The notes under the pieces were generated by a model, which ran no database searches, was not told the DNA's origin, and saw only the letters and a program-made list of their open reading frames with translations. Below are positions 25,430-33,242 of a stretch of 64,000 bases of DNA, one piece after another (position 1 is the stretch's first letter; the number at the start of each line of letters is the position of its first letter). The position numbers and the translations under genes were made by a program. The DNA is from Fuchsiella alkaliacetigena (GTDB taxonomy: Bacteria > Bacillota > Halanaerobiia > Halobacteroidales > Acetohalobiaceae). The DNA is taken from the NCBI RefSeq assembly GCF_023227765.1, contig NZ_JALKBZ010000003.1, positions 1 to 64,000 of the forward strand. Reading direction: 5' to 3'.

Positions 25430-25900
25430 TTGTTACGGTTGGTGCGGGAGGTCAAATGGGTGTTTAACGCTAGAAAAGTTTATTTTAGTACTTCTAAGAC
25501 TCATCTCCACTAAAATAAGAACCTGCCAATTTTAATTAGAAAAATTGGCTAAACCAGTTCTTATTTTAGCTCCGATTCGTCAAGAAGTACTAAAAAACAA
25601 ACTTTAATGTCGCTTATAAACACCCATTTGACCGTGCTGATAACGAAAAATATATTTGAGGCGTCTTCCGCTAACATAATTCTGCGCTTTATATCCCAGT
25701 GGGGGTTGTTTCAGAGTGGAATTCAGGTTTTTCGTCGAAATTGCTAATCTCTTTTCAAAGTGCTTCTGTCAAATCATAATATATCAAATAATTTGTAAGT
25801 AGCACTAAGCTAGAAAAAGGTGTTGGAACGGCGAAACTTCCCCCACTGGGTCATTAACGCAACATTAGAACGATAATGTTACATATAAGCTAGTGGAAAA
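25430..25900 (+). ncRNA. Large structured non-coding RNA candidate (about 470 nt)
   Basis: No gene is present between 25343 and 25995, yet the sequence is full of complementary segments. A nested hairpin spans 25450-25633: GGTCAAATGGGTGTTTA (25450-25466) with TAAACACCCATTTGACC (25617-25633), then 25475-25481 with 25599-25605, 25483-25495 with 25583-25595, 25510-25522 with 25557-25569, and 25525-25533 with 25541-25549. A separate long-range helix joins CCCAGTGGGGG (25695-25705) to CCCCCACTGGG (25840-25850), and AACATTA/TAATGTT form a hairpin at 25861-25880. A weak closing helix may join 25438-25446 to 25858-25863. The size and complexity suggest a large RNA of the OLE, ROOL or GOLLD sort; OLE is the natural first test in a halophilic anaerobe. 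The strand is assumed from the neighbours; ends are approximate. Confidence 0.65.
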
Positions 25901-25995
25901 AACTAATTAATATTCCATATTTAAAAACTACATATTTACTAACTCTTTGGCGAATAACTATTAATGGACTCAATATAAGCTAAGGAGGAAAAATA

Positions 25996-26739
25996 ATGAA
26001 AGAGATGCAGCAAAAGACGACTAAGGATCAGGATATAGAACTAATTTCTACTAATATGAGCAACTTTGAAGGAACGTTTAACCTAGATAAGTCAGGGTTT
26101 GATCAAAACTTGCCAGGCCACACCACTGAGCATAAAATGATTATGCGTCAGGAGCCTCGAACAGTAAAAGAGGAAGGAGTAGGAATTGGCCTACCTCAAG
26201 ATGTTCGTTTGGAAATGGCGCAGATGTTAGATGACCATCAGTGTGCCTTAACAGTTGCTTTACACCAGTATAATAAACATCACTGGTTGACTGAAGGCGC
26301 TGAAGCCTTTCACAGTTTGCACCATCTATTAGATGAGCATCGGGATAAGACTCAGGATCATATCGATATGGTGGGTGAACGAGTTGCTCGCCTAGGATGT
26401 GTGCCTACCGCTCATCCGGTTACTCAGCATGAGCTTTCTTATTTAAAGCATGAAGTTGAAGGACGTTATACGATGCGTGATTATTTGCGCAATGATTTAG
26501 AGCATGAGCTAAAAATACAGGAGATGATGAGGCAGACTATAAGTCGGGCCCATCAGCTTGAAGACTACGGTACTGCCGAAGTCTTACAGGAGGTTCTTTT
26601 AGATAGAGAAGACTTTGGCTACCATATTCTTAGTGTTTTAGAGGATGATACCTTAGTCCGCGGAATGAATCATTTATTAGATGAAAATCAGGATTTAATT
26701 AGAAATCAGCCTGCTAATTCCGAGGACAAACTACAATAA
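25996..26739 (+). CDS. dps: Dps/ferritin-like protein
   Basis: This 247-residue protein has a ferritin-like four-helix domain from about residue 70 to 225. The Dps ferroxidase pattern is visible in 'ALHQYNKHHWLTEGAEAFHSLHHLLDEHRDKTQDHIDMVGERVARLG': the leading His, the Trp and the Asp/Glu residues. Dps proteins oxidise Fe(II) with peroxide, store iron and protect DNA. The first 65 residues, with 'GHTTEHKMIMRQEPRTVKEEG', are an unusual N-terminal extension. The start follows AAGGAGG. It stands alone between the putative structured RNA and a perfect palindromic terminator. Confidence 0.85.
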   Translation: MKEMQQKTTKDQDIELISTNMSNFEGTFNLDKSGFDQNLPGHTTEHKMIMRQEPRTVKEEGVGIGLPQDVRLEMAQMLDDHQCALTVALHQYNKHHWLTEGAEAFHSLHHLLDEHRDKTQDHIDMVGERVARLGCVPTAHPVTQHELSYLKHEVEGRYTMRDYLRNDLEHELKIQEMMRQTISRAHQLEDYGTAEVLQEVLLDREDFGYHILSVLEDDTLVRGMNHLLDENQDLIRNQPANSEDKLQ

Positions 26740-26749
26740 TTGAATAACT

Positions 26750-26799
26750 ATTTAAATAAGAGTTTGGAGCTTAAGCTCCAAACTCTTATTTAAATTTTA
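26750..26799 (+). terminator. Perfect 46-base palindrome, terminator after dps
   Basis: The sequence 26750-26795 is a perfect palindrome centred between 26772 and 26773, with GAGTTTGGAGCTT as the core arm. It is flanked by A- and T-rich ends, so it can work in both directions. The rest of the gap to 27001 holds nothing I recognise. Confidence 0.88.
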
Positions 26800-27001
26800 A
26801 ACCCCCTCAGATTTTTTCCGATGTATAATCAGATAACTTTTCTTTAATACTAATAGCAGAAAGTAAGTCTCATCCCTTAAATTAGAAATTAAGATTTTCA
26901 GCAAAAAATACTATCTTTGCGTCAGATGAAGCTTCTGTTAATGATTTTAGATAATAAAAACTAAAAATTTACTTATTTTGATATATATTACAAAATAAAA
27001 C

Positions 27002-27030
27002 GTATAAACTAGTAATTTACTGTAAATAAT
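27002..27030 (+). promoter_or_regulatory. Candidate sporulation (sigma-F-like) promoter of sigG
   Basis: GTATA (27002-27006) and GTAAATAAT (27022-27030) are separated by 15 bases. This resembles the sigma-F pattern (GYWTA, about 16 bases, GGNRANANTW), which drives sigG in Bacillus. No good sigma-A promoter was seen in the same stretch. The match is partial and the AT-rich context makes chance matches easy. Confidence 0.45.
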
Positions 27031-27072
27031 GATAATAAGGCTGGTTAGTGGAAAAAAATGGGAGGGTCGCTA

Positions 27073-27852
27073 GTGGGGAAAAAGGTAGACATTTCAGGAG
27101 TTAATACTTCAGAGCTGCCTGTTCTATCTAACGAAGAAATGAGAAAGCTATTTAAAAAGATGCAAGCAGGTGATAGAGAAGCTCGCCAAACTATAGTAGG
27201 AGGTAACTTAAAGTTAGTTCTTAGCGTTTTGCAGAGATTTAATAATAGAGGTGAGCCTATTGATGATCTTTTCCAAGTGGGATGTATTGGTTTAATGAAG
27301 GCTATCGATAACTTTGATTTAAGTAAAAATGTTAAGTTTTCTACTTATGCAGTGCCGATGATTATCGGTGAAATTAGGAGATACTTAAGAGATAATAATC
27401 CAATTAGAGTTAGTCGCTCTTTAAGGGATACTGCTTATAAAGCTTTGAAGCTTAAAGAAAATTTAGAGAATAAGAACTCTGAAGAGCCTACTTTAAGTGA
27501 GATAGCTGAAGAGTTAGATATTCCTCGGGAAAAGATAGTTTATGCTCTGGATGCTATTCAGGATCCTATATCTTTATTTGAACCAATTTATCAAGATGGA
27601 GGAGATCCCATCTATGTGATGGATCAAGTCAGTGATGATGAGAGCGAAAAAGAGACTTGGCTAGAAGGAATTGCTGTTAGAGAAGCTTTGCGTAAATTAG
27701 AAGATAGGGAGAAACTGATCTTAAGTTTAAGATTTTATGAAGGTAAAACCCAGATGGAAGTAGCAGATAATATTGGGATTTCTCAAGCCCAAGTTTCTCG
27801 CTTAGAGAAAGCTGCTTTGCAAAATCTTGAAAAATATGTTAGGGAGGAATAG
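27073..27852 (+). CDS. sigG: Sporulation sigma factor SigG
   Basis: This 259-residue sigma-70 family factor closely follows forespore sigma-G. The N-terminus (GKKVDISGVNTSELPVL, then SNEEMRKLF) matches the SigG start. Region 2 has 'NLKLVLSVLQRFNNRGEPIDDLFQVGCIGLMKAIDNFDLSKNVKFSTYAVPMIIGEIRRYLRD' split over residues 45-110, and region 4 has 'GKTQMEVADNIGISQAQVSRLEK' near 225-248. GTG 27073 was chosen because GGGAGGG is 6 bases upstream and gives the family length. It lies just before spoIIR, so this genome retains forespore control genes. Confidence 0.94.
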   Translation: MGKKVDISGVNTSELPVLSNEEMRKLFKKMQAGDREARQTIVGGNLKLVLSVLQRFNNRGEPIDDLFQVGCIGLMKAIDNFDLSKNVKFSTYAVPMIIGEIRRYLRDNNPIRVSRSLRDTAYKALKLKENLENKNSEEPTLSEIAEELDIPREKIVYALDAIQDPISLFEPIYQDGGDPIYVMDQVSDDESEKETWLEGIAVREALRKLEDREKLILSLRFYEGKTQMEVADNIGISQAQVSRLEKAALQNLEKYVREE

Positions 27853-27853
27853 T

Positions 27854-28537
27854 ATGCAACGTTTAAGATTGATATTTATTACAGTAATAACTTTAATTAT
27901 TTTAACCGGATTAGCTTCTACTTCAACTATAACATGGGAAGAAAATATAGATAGTTCAGTTTCTAGAGCTGAAGACTTATTGAGACTCCATGTAGTAGCC
28001 AATAGCGACTCGGTCTTAGATCAAAGAATAAAAAGAAGAGTTCGCGATAGAGTAATTGAAGAGACGGAGAGTTTATTAGCTGGAGTAGAGGATCAGTCAA
28101 AAGCTAAGCAATTAATTACTCACAAATCTGATTATATAAAAGGTATTGCTAAATCCGAGTTAAATAAATTTGATAAAGACTATTCGGTAGAGGTTGAGTT
28201 AGGAAATTTTGAATTTCCTAAGCGAACTTATGGCGATCTTACTTTATCAGCAGGGAATTACGAAGCTTTACGAGTAAGTTTAGGCCGAGGTCAAGGTGAA
28301 AACTGGTGGTGTGTACTATTTCCTCCATTTTGTTATATAGATTCTAATCATAATCATAAGCAGGATTTAGAAAAGGTTGATGAGGAAGAGTTAGAAATAA
28401 AAATGAAATCTCGGGTTGCAGAGTATGTAGAGGATAATCCTCAATTAGCTGAGCAAAAAGAAAACTTAGTTGAACTGTTAAGAGTTTCTATAACTGATTT
28501 TAATAGTTTAGTGGATAATATAATCAAAGATGACTAA
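27854..28537 (+). CDS. spoIIR: Stage II sporulation protein R
   Basis: This 227-residue secreted protein has an N-terminal membrane/signal segment (residues 4-22). The SpoIIR signature 'LLRLHVVANSDSVLDQRIKRRVRDRV' is near 42-67, and 'YGDLTLSAGNYEALRVSLGRGQGENWWCVLFPP' is near 135-167. SpoIIR is made in the forespore and triggers SpoIIGA to process pro-sigma-E in the mother cell. It begins two bases after sigG with a GGGAGG site, so the two genes are co-expressed. Confidence 0.94.
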   Translation: MQRLRLIFITVITLIILTGLASTSTITWEENIDSSVSRAEDLLRLHVVANSDSVLDQRIKRRVRDRVIEETESLLAGVEDQSKAKQLITHKSDYIKGIAKSELNKFDKDYSVEVELGNFEFPKRTYGDLTLSAGNYEALRVSLGRGQGENWWCVLFPPFCYIDSNHNHKQDLEKVDEEELEIKMKSRVAEYVEDNPQLAEQKENLVELLRVSITDFNSLVDNIIKDD

Positions 28538-28538
28538 A

Positions 28539-28566
28539 GGCTTCTGTTTTGCAGGAGCTTTTTTCA
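28539..28566 (+). terminator. Terminator after spoIIR
   Basis: CTTCTG pairs with the CAGGAG segment (G-U pairs allowed) around TTTTG, followed by a six-T tract near 28559-28564. The stem is short but well placed, directly after the spoIIR stop. Confidence 0.7.
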
Positions 28567-28665
28567 TTATAGTTTACTTATTTTCTTAAGTAAATACTCA
28601 CATAACTTATTATTTGTGCATATAATAAACTATAAAGGCAGTCTGCATATCTAGGGGGAATTAGA

Positions 28666-28926
28666 GTGATTAAGACCTCAGAATTGAAGCAGAAGGAAGT
28701 TATTAATGTTAATAATGGAGAAAGATTAGGTTTAATTAGAGATATAGAGCTTGATTTAAAAGCTGGTAAGATAGAGTCTATAATTGTTCCCGGTGAGAAG
28801 AAGGTTTGGAGTTTTTTTGCTAAGGATAATGATTTAATTATTGCTTGGGATCAGGTAGAAAAAATAGGAGAAGATGTAGTTTTGGTGAATTTATATGATC
28901 TTAAAGAGTTTAATAACGATACTTAA
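28666..28926 (+). CDS. YlmC/YmxH family PRC-barrel sporulation protein
   Basis: This 86-residue protein is a single PRC-barrel domain: 'KEVINVNNGERLGLIRDIELDLKAGKIESIIVPG' and 'IAWDQVEKIGEDVVLVNL'. The YlmC/YmxH group is conserved in endospore formers and lies near sigG or the ylm cluster; its molecular role is unknown. It starts with GTG after AGGGGGAATTAGA. Upstream, CATATAATA at 28619-28627 could be a promoter element, but its class is unclear. Confidence 0.85.
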   Translation: MIKTSELKQKEVINVNNGERLGLIRDIELDLKAGKIESIIVPGEKKVWSFFAKDNDLIIAWDQVEKIGEDVVLVNLYDLKEFNNDT

Positions 28927-29036
28927 TTAGCTAATTAAATTGAGCTGTTAACAGGAAATTTTAATGGAATCGAGAACTTTTAATATATAGTATTAAATTT
29001 TAACCATTTAAATTACTAGCTATTAGGGGGAGTTTA

Positions 29037-29462
29037 ATGAGTAAGAATAATTTAATTAGATTCGGTATTTCTATGAATGAAGATTTATTGGAAAATTTTG
29101 ATGACTTGATAGTAAAAAAAGGCTATTCTAATCGCTCAGAAGCTATTAGAGACTTAATTAGGAATAGGTTAGTAGAGAAGGAATGGAAAGATAATGAAAA
29201 GGAAGTAGCAGGTACAATTACTTTAGTTTATGATCATCATGTGAGGGGTCTAAGTGGTGAATTAAATGAACTGCAGCATGACTATCATGATCTATTCTTA
29301 TCAACTATGCACGTTCATTTGGATCATAATAACTGCTTAGAGGTTTTAGTTGTTAAGGGTAAAGCAAGGGAAACTAGAGAGGTAGCTGAAAAGTTAATTG
29401 GACATAAAGGAGTTAAACATGGTAAGTTAACTATTACCTCTACTGGTAAAGACTTAACTTGA
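29037..29462 (+). CDS. nikR: Nickel-responsive regulator NikR
   Basis: This 141-residue repressor has an N-terminal ribbon-helix-helix domain ([19 protein letters not shown], '[15 protein letters not shown]') and a C-terminal ACT-like nickel-binding domain. The high-affinity Ni ligands are all present: H81, H92, H94 and C100 ('[24 protein letters not shown]'), corresponding to His76, His87, His89 and Cys95 of E. coli NikR. With nickel bound it should repress nickel uptake genes. The importer operon starting 305 bases downstream is an obvious candidate target, though this is inferred. Confidence 0.93.
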   Translation: MSKNNLIRFGISMNEDLLENFDDLIVKKGYSNRSEAIRDLIRNRLVEKEWKDNEKEVAGTITLVYDHHVRGLSGELNELQHDYHDLFLSTMHVHLDHNNCLEVLVVKGKARETREVAEKLIGHKGVKHGKLTITSTGKDLT

Positions 29463-29482
29463 AAATTGAATTGTGAGAACTC

Positions 29483-29510
29483 TTAATCGGGCTATTAAGG
29501 GCCCGATTAA
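29483..29510 (+). terminator. Hairpin after nikR
   Basis: TTAATCGGGC (29483-29492) pairs perfectly with GCCCGATTAA (29501-29510). The T-tract that follows is poor. It lies 21 bases after the nikR stop. Confidence 0.7.
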
Positions 29511-29547
29511 TTGCTTAACGCATTGTGAAAATAATAACATTATCTTT

Positions 29548-29576
29548 TTGACAATAACCCTTTTTTATGTTAAAAT
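29548..29576 (+). promoter_or_regulatory. Promoter of the NitT/TauT-type ABC operon
   Basis: TTGACA (29548-29553) and TAAAAT (29571-29576) are separated by 17 bases. TAACAT (29535-29540) and ATGTTA (29567-29572) are an inverted pair straddling the promoter, possibly an operator, but spacing and sequence do not clearly match known NikR sites. Confidence 0.75.
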
Positions 29577-29652
29577 TATTATGTAAATTAGGGTTTTGTA
29601 TACTATATAAAATTGGGAATAAGTGGATGATAAATTTTAGTTTAATTAACTA

Positions 29653-29698
29653 TACTTTAGAAATAGATAGCATCTATCTCTCATCTATCTCTAAAGTA
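29653..29698 (+). repeat. Leader hairpin upstream of the ABC operon
   Basis: TACTTTAGA (29653-29661) pairs with TCTAAAGTA (29690-29698), and GATAG (29666-29670) with CTATC (29685-29689), leaving a small bulge. No U-run follows. It lies in the 190-base untranslated leader and matches no riboswitch class I know; the rest of that leader is plain AT-rich sequence. Confidence 0.5.
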
Positions 29699-29766
29699 AT
29701 TAAGTGTTGCTTGAAATAGTTTATTTAGTTGAATTAGTGTTTTTAGTTTACTGAGGAGGTTAATAA

Positions 29767-30678
29767 ATGGATAAGTCTTATGAGTATCAACAATTAGAAG
29801 AAAATAATGAACTAGGTGTTTCAAATTCAGAACATAGTTATGGGCAGGAAAGTATTTCTCCCCAAAATAACTTAAAACTTAAAAAAGATAGTGCTAAAGA
29901 TATTTTTATAAGCGTATTGCCTATTATTGGCTTGCTAGTCATTTGGCATTTGATAGCTATTTCTGTAACTAGAAGCAGAGGAGTTCCTTTTCCTACTCCA
30001 GGACAAACCTTTATTAGGTTTTATGAACTATTAAGAGGGGATATTTATTTAGAGCACACAGTTTATAAGCATTTACTGGATAGTTTAATTAGATGGGGTT
30101 CAGGTTTTTTATTAGCAGCTATTACTGGAATGATAGTTGGAATTTTAATAGGTTGGTCTAAAATTTTCGATAGACTTTTAATGCCTATTGTCTATATCTT
30201 ACAGCCAATTCCTAGTCTGGCTTGGATACCAGTAGCGATTTTGCTTTTTGGTTTAGGAGGCCAGTCTACTTTATTTATTATCTTTTTAGCGTCTTTATTT
30301 CCAGTAATTATCAACATGGCTGCTGGAGTCAAAGGAGTTAATAAGATGTATATTAGAGCGGCACGGATGATGGGTTTAGAGGATAGATCACTTTTCTTTA
30401 AGGTATTGTTGCCAGGCTCTATACCTCACCTGTTGAGTGGTTTCAGAGTTAGCTTAGCTAATGGTTGGCGGGCTTTGATTGCTGCTGAGATGATAGCAGC
30501 TGCTGGCTCTGGAGTTGGTTACTCTATATTTCAGTCCCGTTGGAATTTAGATTATGCTTCGGCCTTTGTTAATATAATTTTAATCTGCATTGTAGGTTTG
30601 ATTATTGAACGCTTAGTATTTACTACTATTGAAAGTCAGACTATTCAAAAATGGGGAATGAAACGAGAGGAGATATAG
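29767..30678 (+). CDS. NitT/TauT-type ABC transporter permease
   Basis: This 303-residue permease has a 45-residue polar N-terminal extension, then six membrane spans. Family motifs are 'PFPTPGQTFIRFYELL' near residue 77, 'YILQPIPSLAWIPVAILLFGLGGQS' near 137-161, and the EAA loop 'VNKMYIRAARMMGLEDRSLFFKVLLPGSIPHL' near 192-223. It belongs with the SsuC/TauC/NrtB group. The substrate of this three-gene system is not determined; nitrate, sulfonates, thiamine precursors and metals are imported by relatives. The nikR neighbour suggests a metal or metal-chelate as one option. Confidence 0.85.
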   Translation: MDKSYEYQQLEENNELGVSNSEHSYGQESISPQNNLKLKKDSAKDIFISVLPIIGLLVIWHLIAISVTRSRGVPFPTPGQTFIRFYELLRGDIYLEHTVYKHLLDSLIRWGSGFLLAAITGMIVGILIGWSKIFDRLLMPIVYILQPIPSLAWIPVAILLFGLGGQSTLFIIFLASLFPVIINMAAGVKGVNKMYIRAARMMGLEDRSLFFKVLLPGSIPHLLSGFRVSLANGWRALIAAEMIAAAGSGVGYSIFQSRWNLDYASAFVNIILICIVGLIIERLVFTTIESQTIQKWGMKREEI

Positions 30679-30679
30679 G

Positions 30680-31447
30680 ATGACGCAATCGGTTAAGATT
30701 AAAGGAATTTCTAAGAAGTTTGTGGATCAGGAGACTGGAGATGAGCTCTTAGCTCTTAATAATATTAACTTAACTGTTCATGAAGGGGAGTTTGTCTGTA
30801 TCTTAGGCCCAAGTGGGTGTGGTAAGTCTACTCTTTTAAATTTAATTGCTGGTTTTTTGGAGCCTAGTGCGGGAGAAATTTTAGTGGGCCCTGAAAAAGT
30901 GAAAGAGCCGGGCCCGGATCGCGGAGTAGTCTTTCAAGAATATACTCTTTTCCCTTGGTTGACTGTAATTGATAATGTGAAGTTTGCTTTAGATCAGCAG
31001 CAGTTGACTAAGCAGGAAAAAGAGGAAATTAGCAGTAAGTATCTTTCCTTAGTAGGACTAGCAGACTTTGCTGATGCTCGTCCGCATGAACTATCGGGGG
31101 GAATGAAACAGAGAGTAGCTATTGCTCGAGTTTTAGCTATGGACTGTGATATCTTATTGATGGATGAACCGTTTGGTGCTTTAGATGCTCAGACTAGACA
31201 GATGCTGCAAAAAGAGTTATTGGAGATCTGGGAGCAAGAAGAAAAGACGGCTATTTTTATTACTCATAATGTGGATGAAGCCGTTTATTTAGCCGATAGA
31301 GTAGTGGTTTTTTCTGCTCATCCAGGTCAAGTAAGAGCTGATGTGCGAATTAATATTCCTAGACCTAGAGATCGTTTAGCTAAGGAAGTGGCTGAAGTCA
31401 AAAGAGAGCTTTTAGATTACTTAACTATTGAAACTTATAGTGCTTAA
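30680..31447 (+). CDS. NitT/TauT-type ABC transporter ATPase
   Basis: This 255-residue ATPase has Walker A 'GPSGCGKST' near residue 44, 'PGPDRGVVFQEYTLFPWLTV' (the Q-loop of the SsuB/TauB group) near 77-96, signature 'HELSGGMKQRVAIARVLAM' near 135 and Walker B 'ILLMDEPFGALDAQTR' near 160. It starts one base after the permease stop and is followed by the binding-protein gene, completing one importer. Confidence 0.9.
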   Translation: MTQSVKIKGISKKFVDQETGDELLALNNINLTVHEGEFVCILGPSGCGKSTLLNLIAGFLEPSAGEILVGPEKVKEPGPDRGVVFQEYTLFPWLTVIDNVKFALDQQQLTKQEKEEISSKYLSLVGLADFADARPHELSGGMKQRVAIARVLAMDCDILLMDEPFGALDAQTRQMLQKELLEIWEQEEKTAIFITHNVDEAVYLADRVVVFSAHPGQVRADVRINIPRPRDRLAKEVAEVKRELLDYLTIETYSA

Positions 31448-31469
31448 TTAAAAAAGGGGAGAGAGAACT

Positions 31470-32438
31470 ATGTTTAAGTTGAGATTTAAAAAGTACTTAT
31501 TAATTAGTTTAGCTTTAGTTTTTTTAGTAGGAACTTTGTTAACAGGCTGTGGAGCTGAAGATGATGATACTGTTACTTTAGGCTATCAGACGGCTTTATC
31601 CCATACAGCAGCTATCGTGGCTGTTAATCAGGATTTCTTTGCTGAAGAAGGGTTAAATATAGATGCCAAGCTTTTTAGTAGCGGGCCCGATGTTAATGAA
31701 GCAGTGGCGGCTGGCAGTGTTGACTTCGGCACTATGGGTGATACTCCAGTAATAATGGCTACTGCAGGTGGTTTACCAGTTAAGGTTTTAGCAGGTATTG
31801 GTGGTGGAGCAGAACGACAGCGTTTAATGGTTAGAAAGGATAGCGATATAGAGTCCGTTCAAGATCTAGTTGGTAAAGAGGTAGGAGTTCGACGGGGAAC
31901 TAGTGCTCACGGTGGCTTTTATCGCTTGCTTGAAAATGAAGGCTTAGCTGATGATGAAATTTCTGTGGTGGATATTCGACCGGAGGATATGCCTGATTCT
32001 TTAGCTACAGAACAGGTAGATGCAGTATTAATCTGGGAGCCTACGCCGACAGTTATTGAGGGAGAAGGAATTGGTCGGCAGATAGCTAATTTGGTAGGTA
32101 CGGGCAATGAATATCTCAGTTTTGCTTTAGTTAATCAAGCTTTTGCTGAGCAAAATGAAGAACAGGTACTTCAGTTCATGAGGGCCTTGGATAGGGCGGT
32201 AGACTTTATTGAGGAAAATCCCGAAAAGACGGCTCAAATAGTAGCTGAGGTAACAGGACTTTCCGAAGACTTAGCGGCCAGTGCTGTGGATAATCATTAC
32301 TTTAGATTAGAATTAGATGCTGAAATTAAGGCTAGTTTAGAGGATACAGCAGAGTTTTTGTATGAAAATGGTGATATCTCTACGATACCAGATTTTGATG
32401 CTGCTTTAGATAAATCATATCTAGATAAAATTCAATAA
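31470..32438 (+). CDS. NMT1/SsuA-type substrate-binding lipoprotein
   Basis: This 322-residue lipoprotein has the lipobox 'LLTGCGAE', lipidated Cys near residue 27. The mature protein starts 'VTLGYQTALSHTAAIVAVNQDFFAEEGLNI', typical of the NMT1/SsuA/TauA class, with 'AVAAGSVDFGTMGDTPVIMATAGGLPVKVLAG' near 71-102 and 'VDAVLIWEPTPTVIE' near 181. The many acidic residues fit a halophile. It is the last gene of the operon and is followed by a strong terminator. The ligand cannot be read from the sequence. Confidence 0.88.
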   Translation: MFKLRFKKYLLISLALVFLVGTLLTGCGAEDDDTVTLGYQTALSHTAAIVAVNQDFFAEEGLNIDAKLFSSGPDVNEAVAAGSVDFGTMGDTPVIMATAGGLPVKVLAGIGGGAERQRLMVRKDSDIESVQDLVGKEVGVRRGTSAHGGFYRLLENEGLADDEISVVDIRPEDMPDSLATEQVDAVLIWEPTPTVIEGEGIGRQIANLVGTGNEYLSFALVNQAFAEQNEEQVLQFMRALDRAVDFIEENPEKTAQIVAEVTGLSEDLAASAVDNHYFRLELDAEIKASLEDTAEFLYENGDISTIPDFDAALDKSYLDKIQ

Positions 32439-32453
32439 TATCTATAAGTTTTT

Positions 32454-32488
32454 ATACCCCTGAGTGATGAGCTCAGGGGTATTTTTTA
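32454..32488 (+). terminator. Terminator after the ABC operon
   Basis: ATACCCCTGAG (32454-32464) pairs perfectly with CTCAGGGGTAT (32472-32482), followed by a T-run. Confidence 0.93.
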
Positions 32489-32540
32489 TGTATTTTATTT
32501 TGTTCTTATGAAAATTGGGTTAGTATAATCAAATCTGTAT

Positions 32541-32569
32541 TTGACTTGGCGTTAACACTTTGCTATAAT
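32541..32569 (+). promoter_or_regulatory. Orphan promoter without a gene
   Basis: TTGACT (32541-32546), 17 bases and TATAAT (32564-32569) make a good promoter. About 100 bases later an AAGGAGGAAA ribosome site (32666-32675) appears but no open frame follows; a stop comes within seven codons and the dispersed repeat begins near 32750. This looks like the leftover control region of a deleted gene, or of a paralogue of the transporter downstream. Confidence 0.6.
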
Positions 32570-32749
32570 CATTTTGTAATTTATTCTAGCTGGACAAGTA
32601 CATTTATTAAGTATACCTCATAGATAAGCTATTATACATAGATGAACTTTTAATATGATTTAAACAAGGAGGAAATTTAATTAGTATTTCATGTGCGTAA
32701 ACTTAAGCTAAATTTTAGTAAAATACACCTTTATTAATGTAATGTTCAT

Positions 32750-32995
32750 TCAAGTCCAAAGTCAAATTCAAAAACAGTTTAACACAGACTAAAATCTGAC
32801 TAAGTTCTGACTAAACCTTAAAACCATTAATTATTTAATTATTTTAATTTTTTATGTTTTAGTCAGATTTTGTCTGAACTTAGTCTGTGTCAAAATAGGT
32901 TTTGAACTTTATGTTTTCATGGTTTCTATTGCAACAATATGTCTATAAAAGAACAAATTAACTAGAAAAATATGTATTAAGTTAACGCATATGAT
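32750..32995 (-). repeat. Dispersed repeat, copy A (minus orientation)
   Basis: Read on the minus strand, this 246-base stretch matches 59692-59922 on the plus strand. The best block is the first 60 bases (32936-32995), which differ at only a few positions. The block 'TTCAAAACCTATTTTGACA' and the final 'GACTTTG.ACTT' are also shared. The interior folds back: ACACAGACTAA at the left side of the plus strand (32782-32792) pairs with TTAGTCTGTGT (32880-32890), and related 'TCTGACTAA' units recur. It has no coding capacity. It is best described as a MITE-like or structured intergenic repeat. Confidence 0.7.
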
Positions 32996-33125
32996 TAGTA
33001 TTTATAAAGTTACTTCATTTATGTGAACAAATAAGTGAAGATATGGATTTGCTTCCTTATTATAAAAGAGTTTTAGGAGCACTGTTAGTAGAGTAGAAAT
33101 ATCAATTTTTTGAAAAATGATATAT

Positions 33126-33154
33126 TTGACCTGAAGTTTCTATTCTGCTATAAT
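33126..33154 (+). promoter_or_regulatory. Promoter of the first APC-USP transporter
   Basis: TTGACC (33126-33131) and TATAAT (33149-33154) are separated by 17 bases. No riboswitch-like core is visible between this promoter and the gene, unlike the second paralogue. Confidence 0.82.
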
Positions 33155-33242
33155 TTATTTGGCGTTTAAGTCTGTATTTATTAAGGTGGCTTATCAACTG
33201 TAATGTTTATATAGTAATTACTAATTGACAAGGAGTGATTTA

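Noticed and set aside
25343-25995. Insertion sequence or transposon remnant in the ileS-dps gap
   Set aside because: No transposase fragments or terminal repeats with target duplication are visible. The nested and long-range pairing fits a structured RNA better.
29577-29766. Riboswitch in the leader of the NitT/TauT operon
   Set aside because: There is a bulged hairpin but no conserved core of any class I know and no terminator; kept only as a hairpin.
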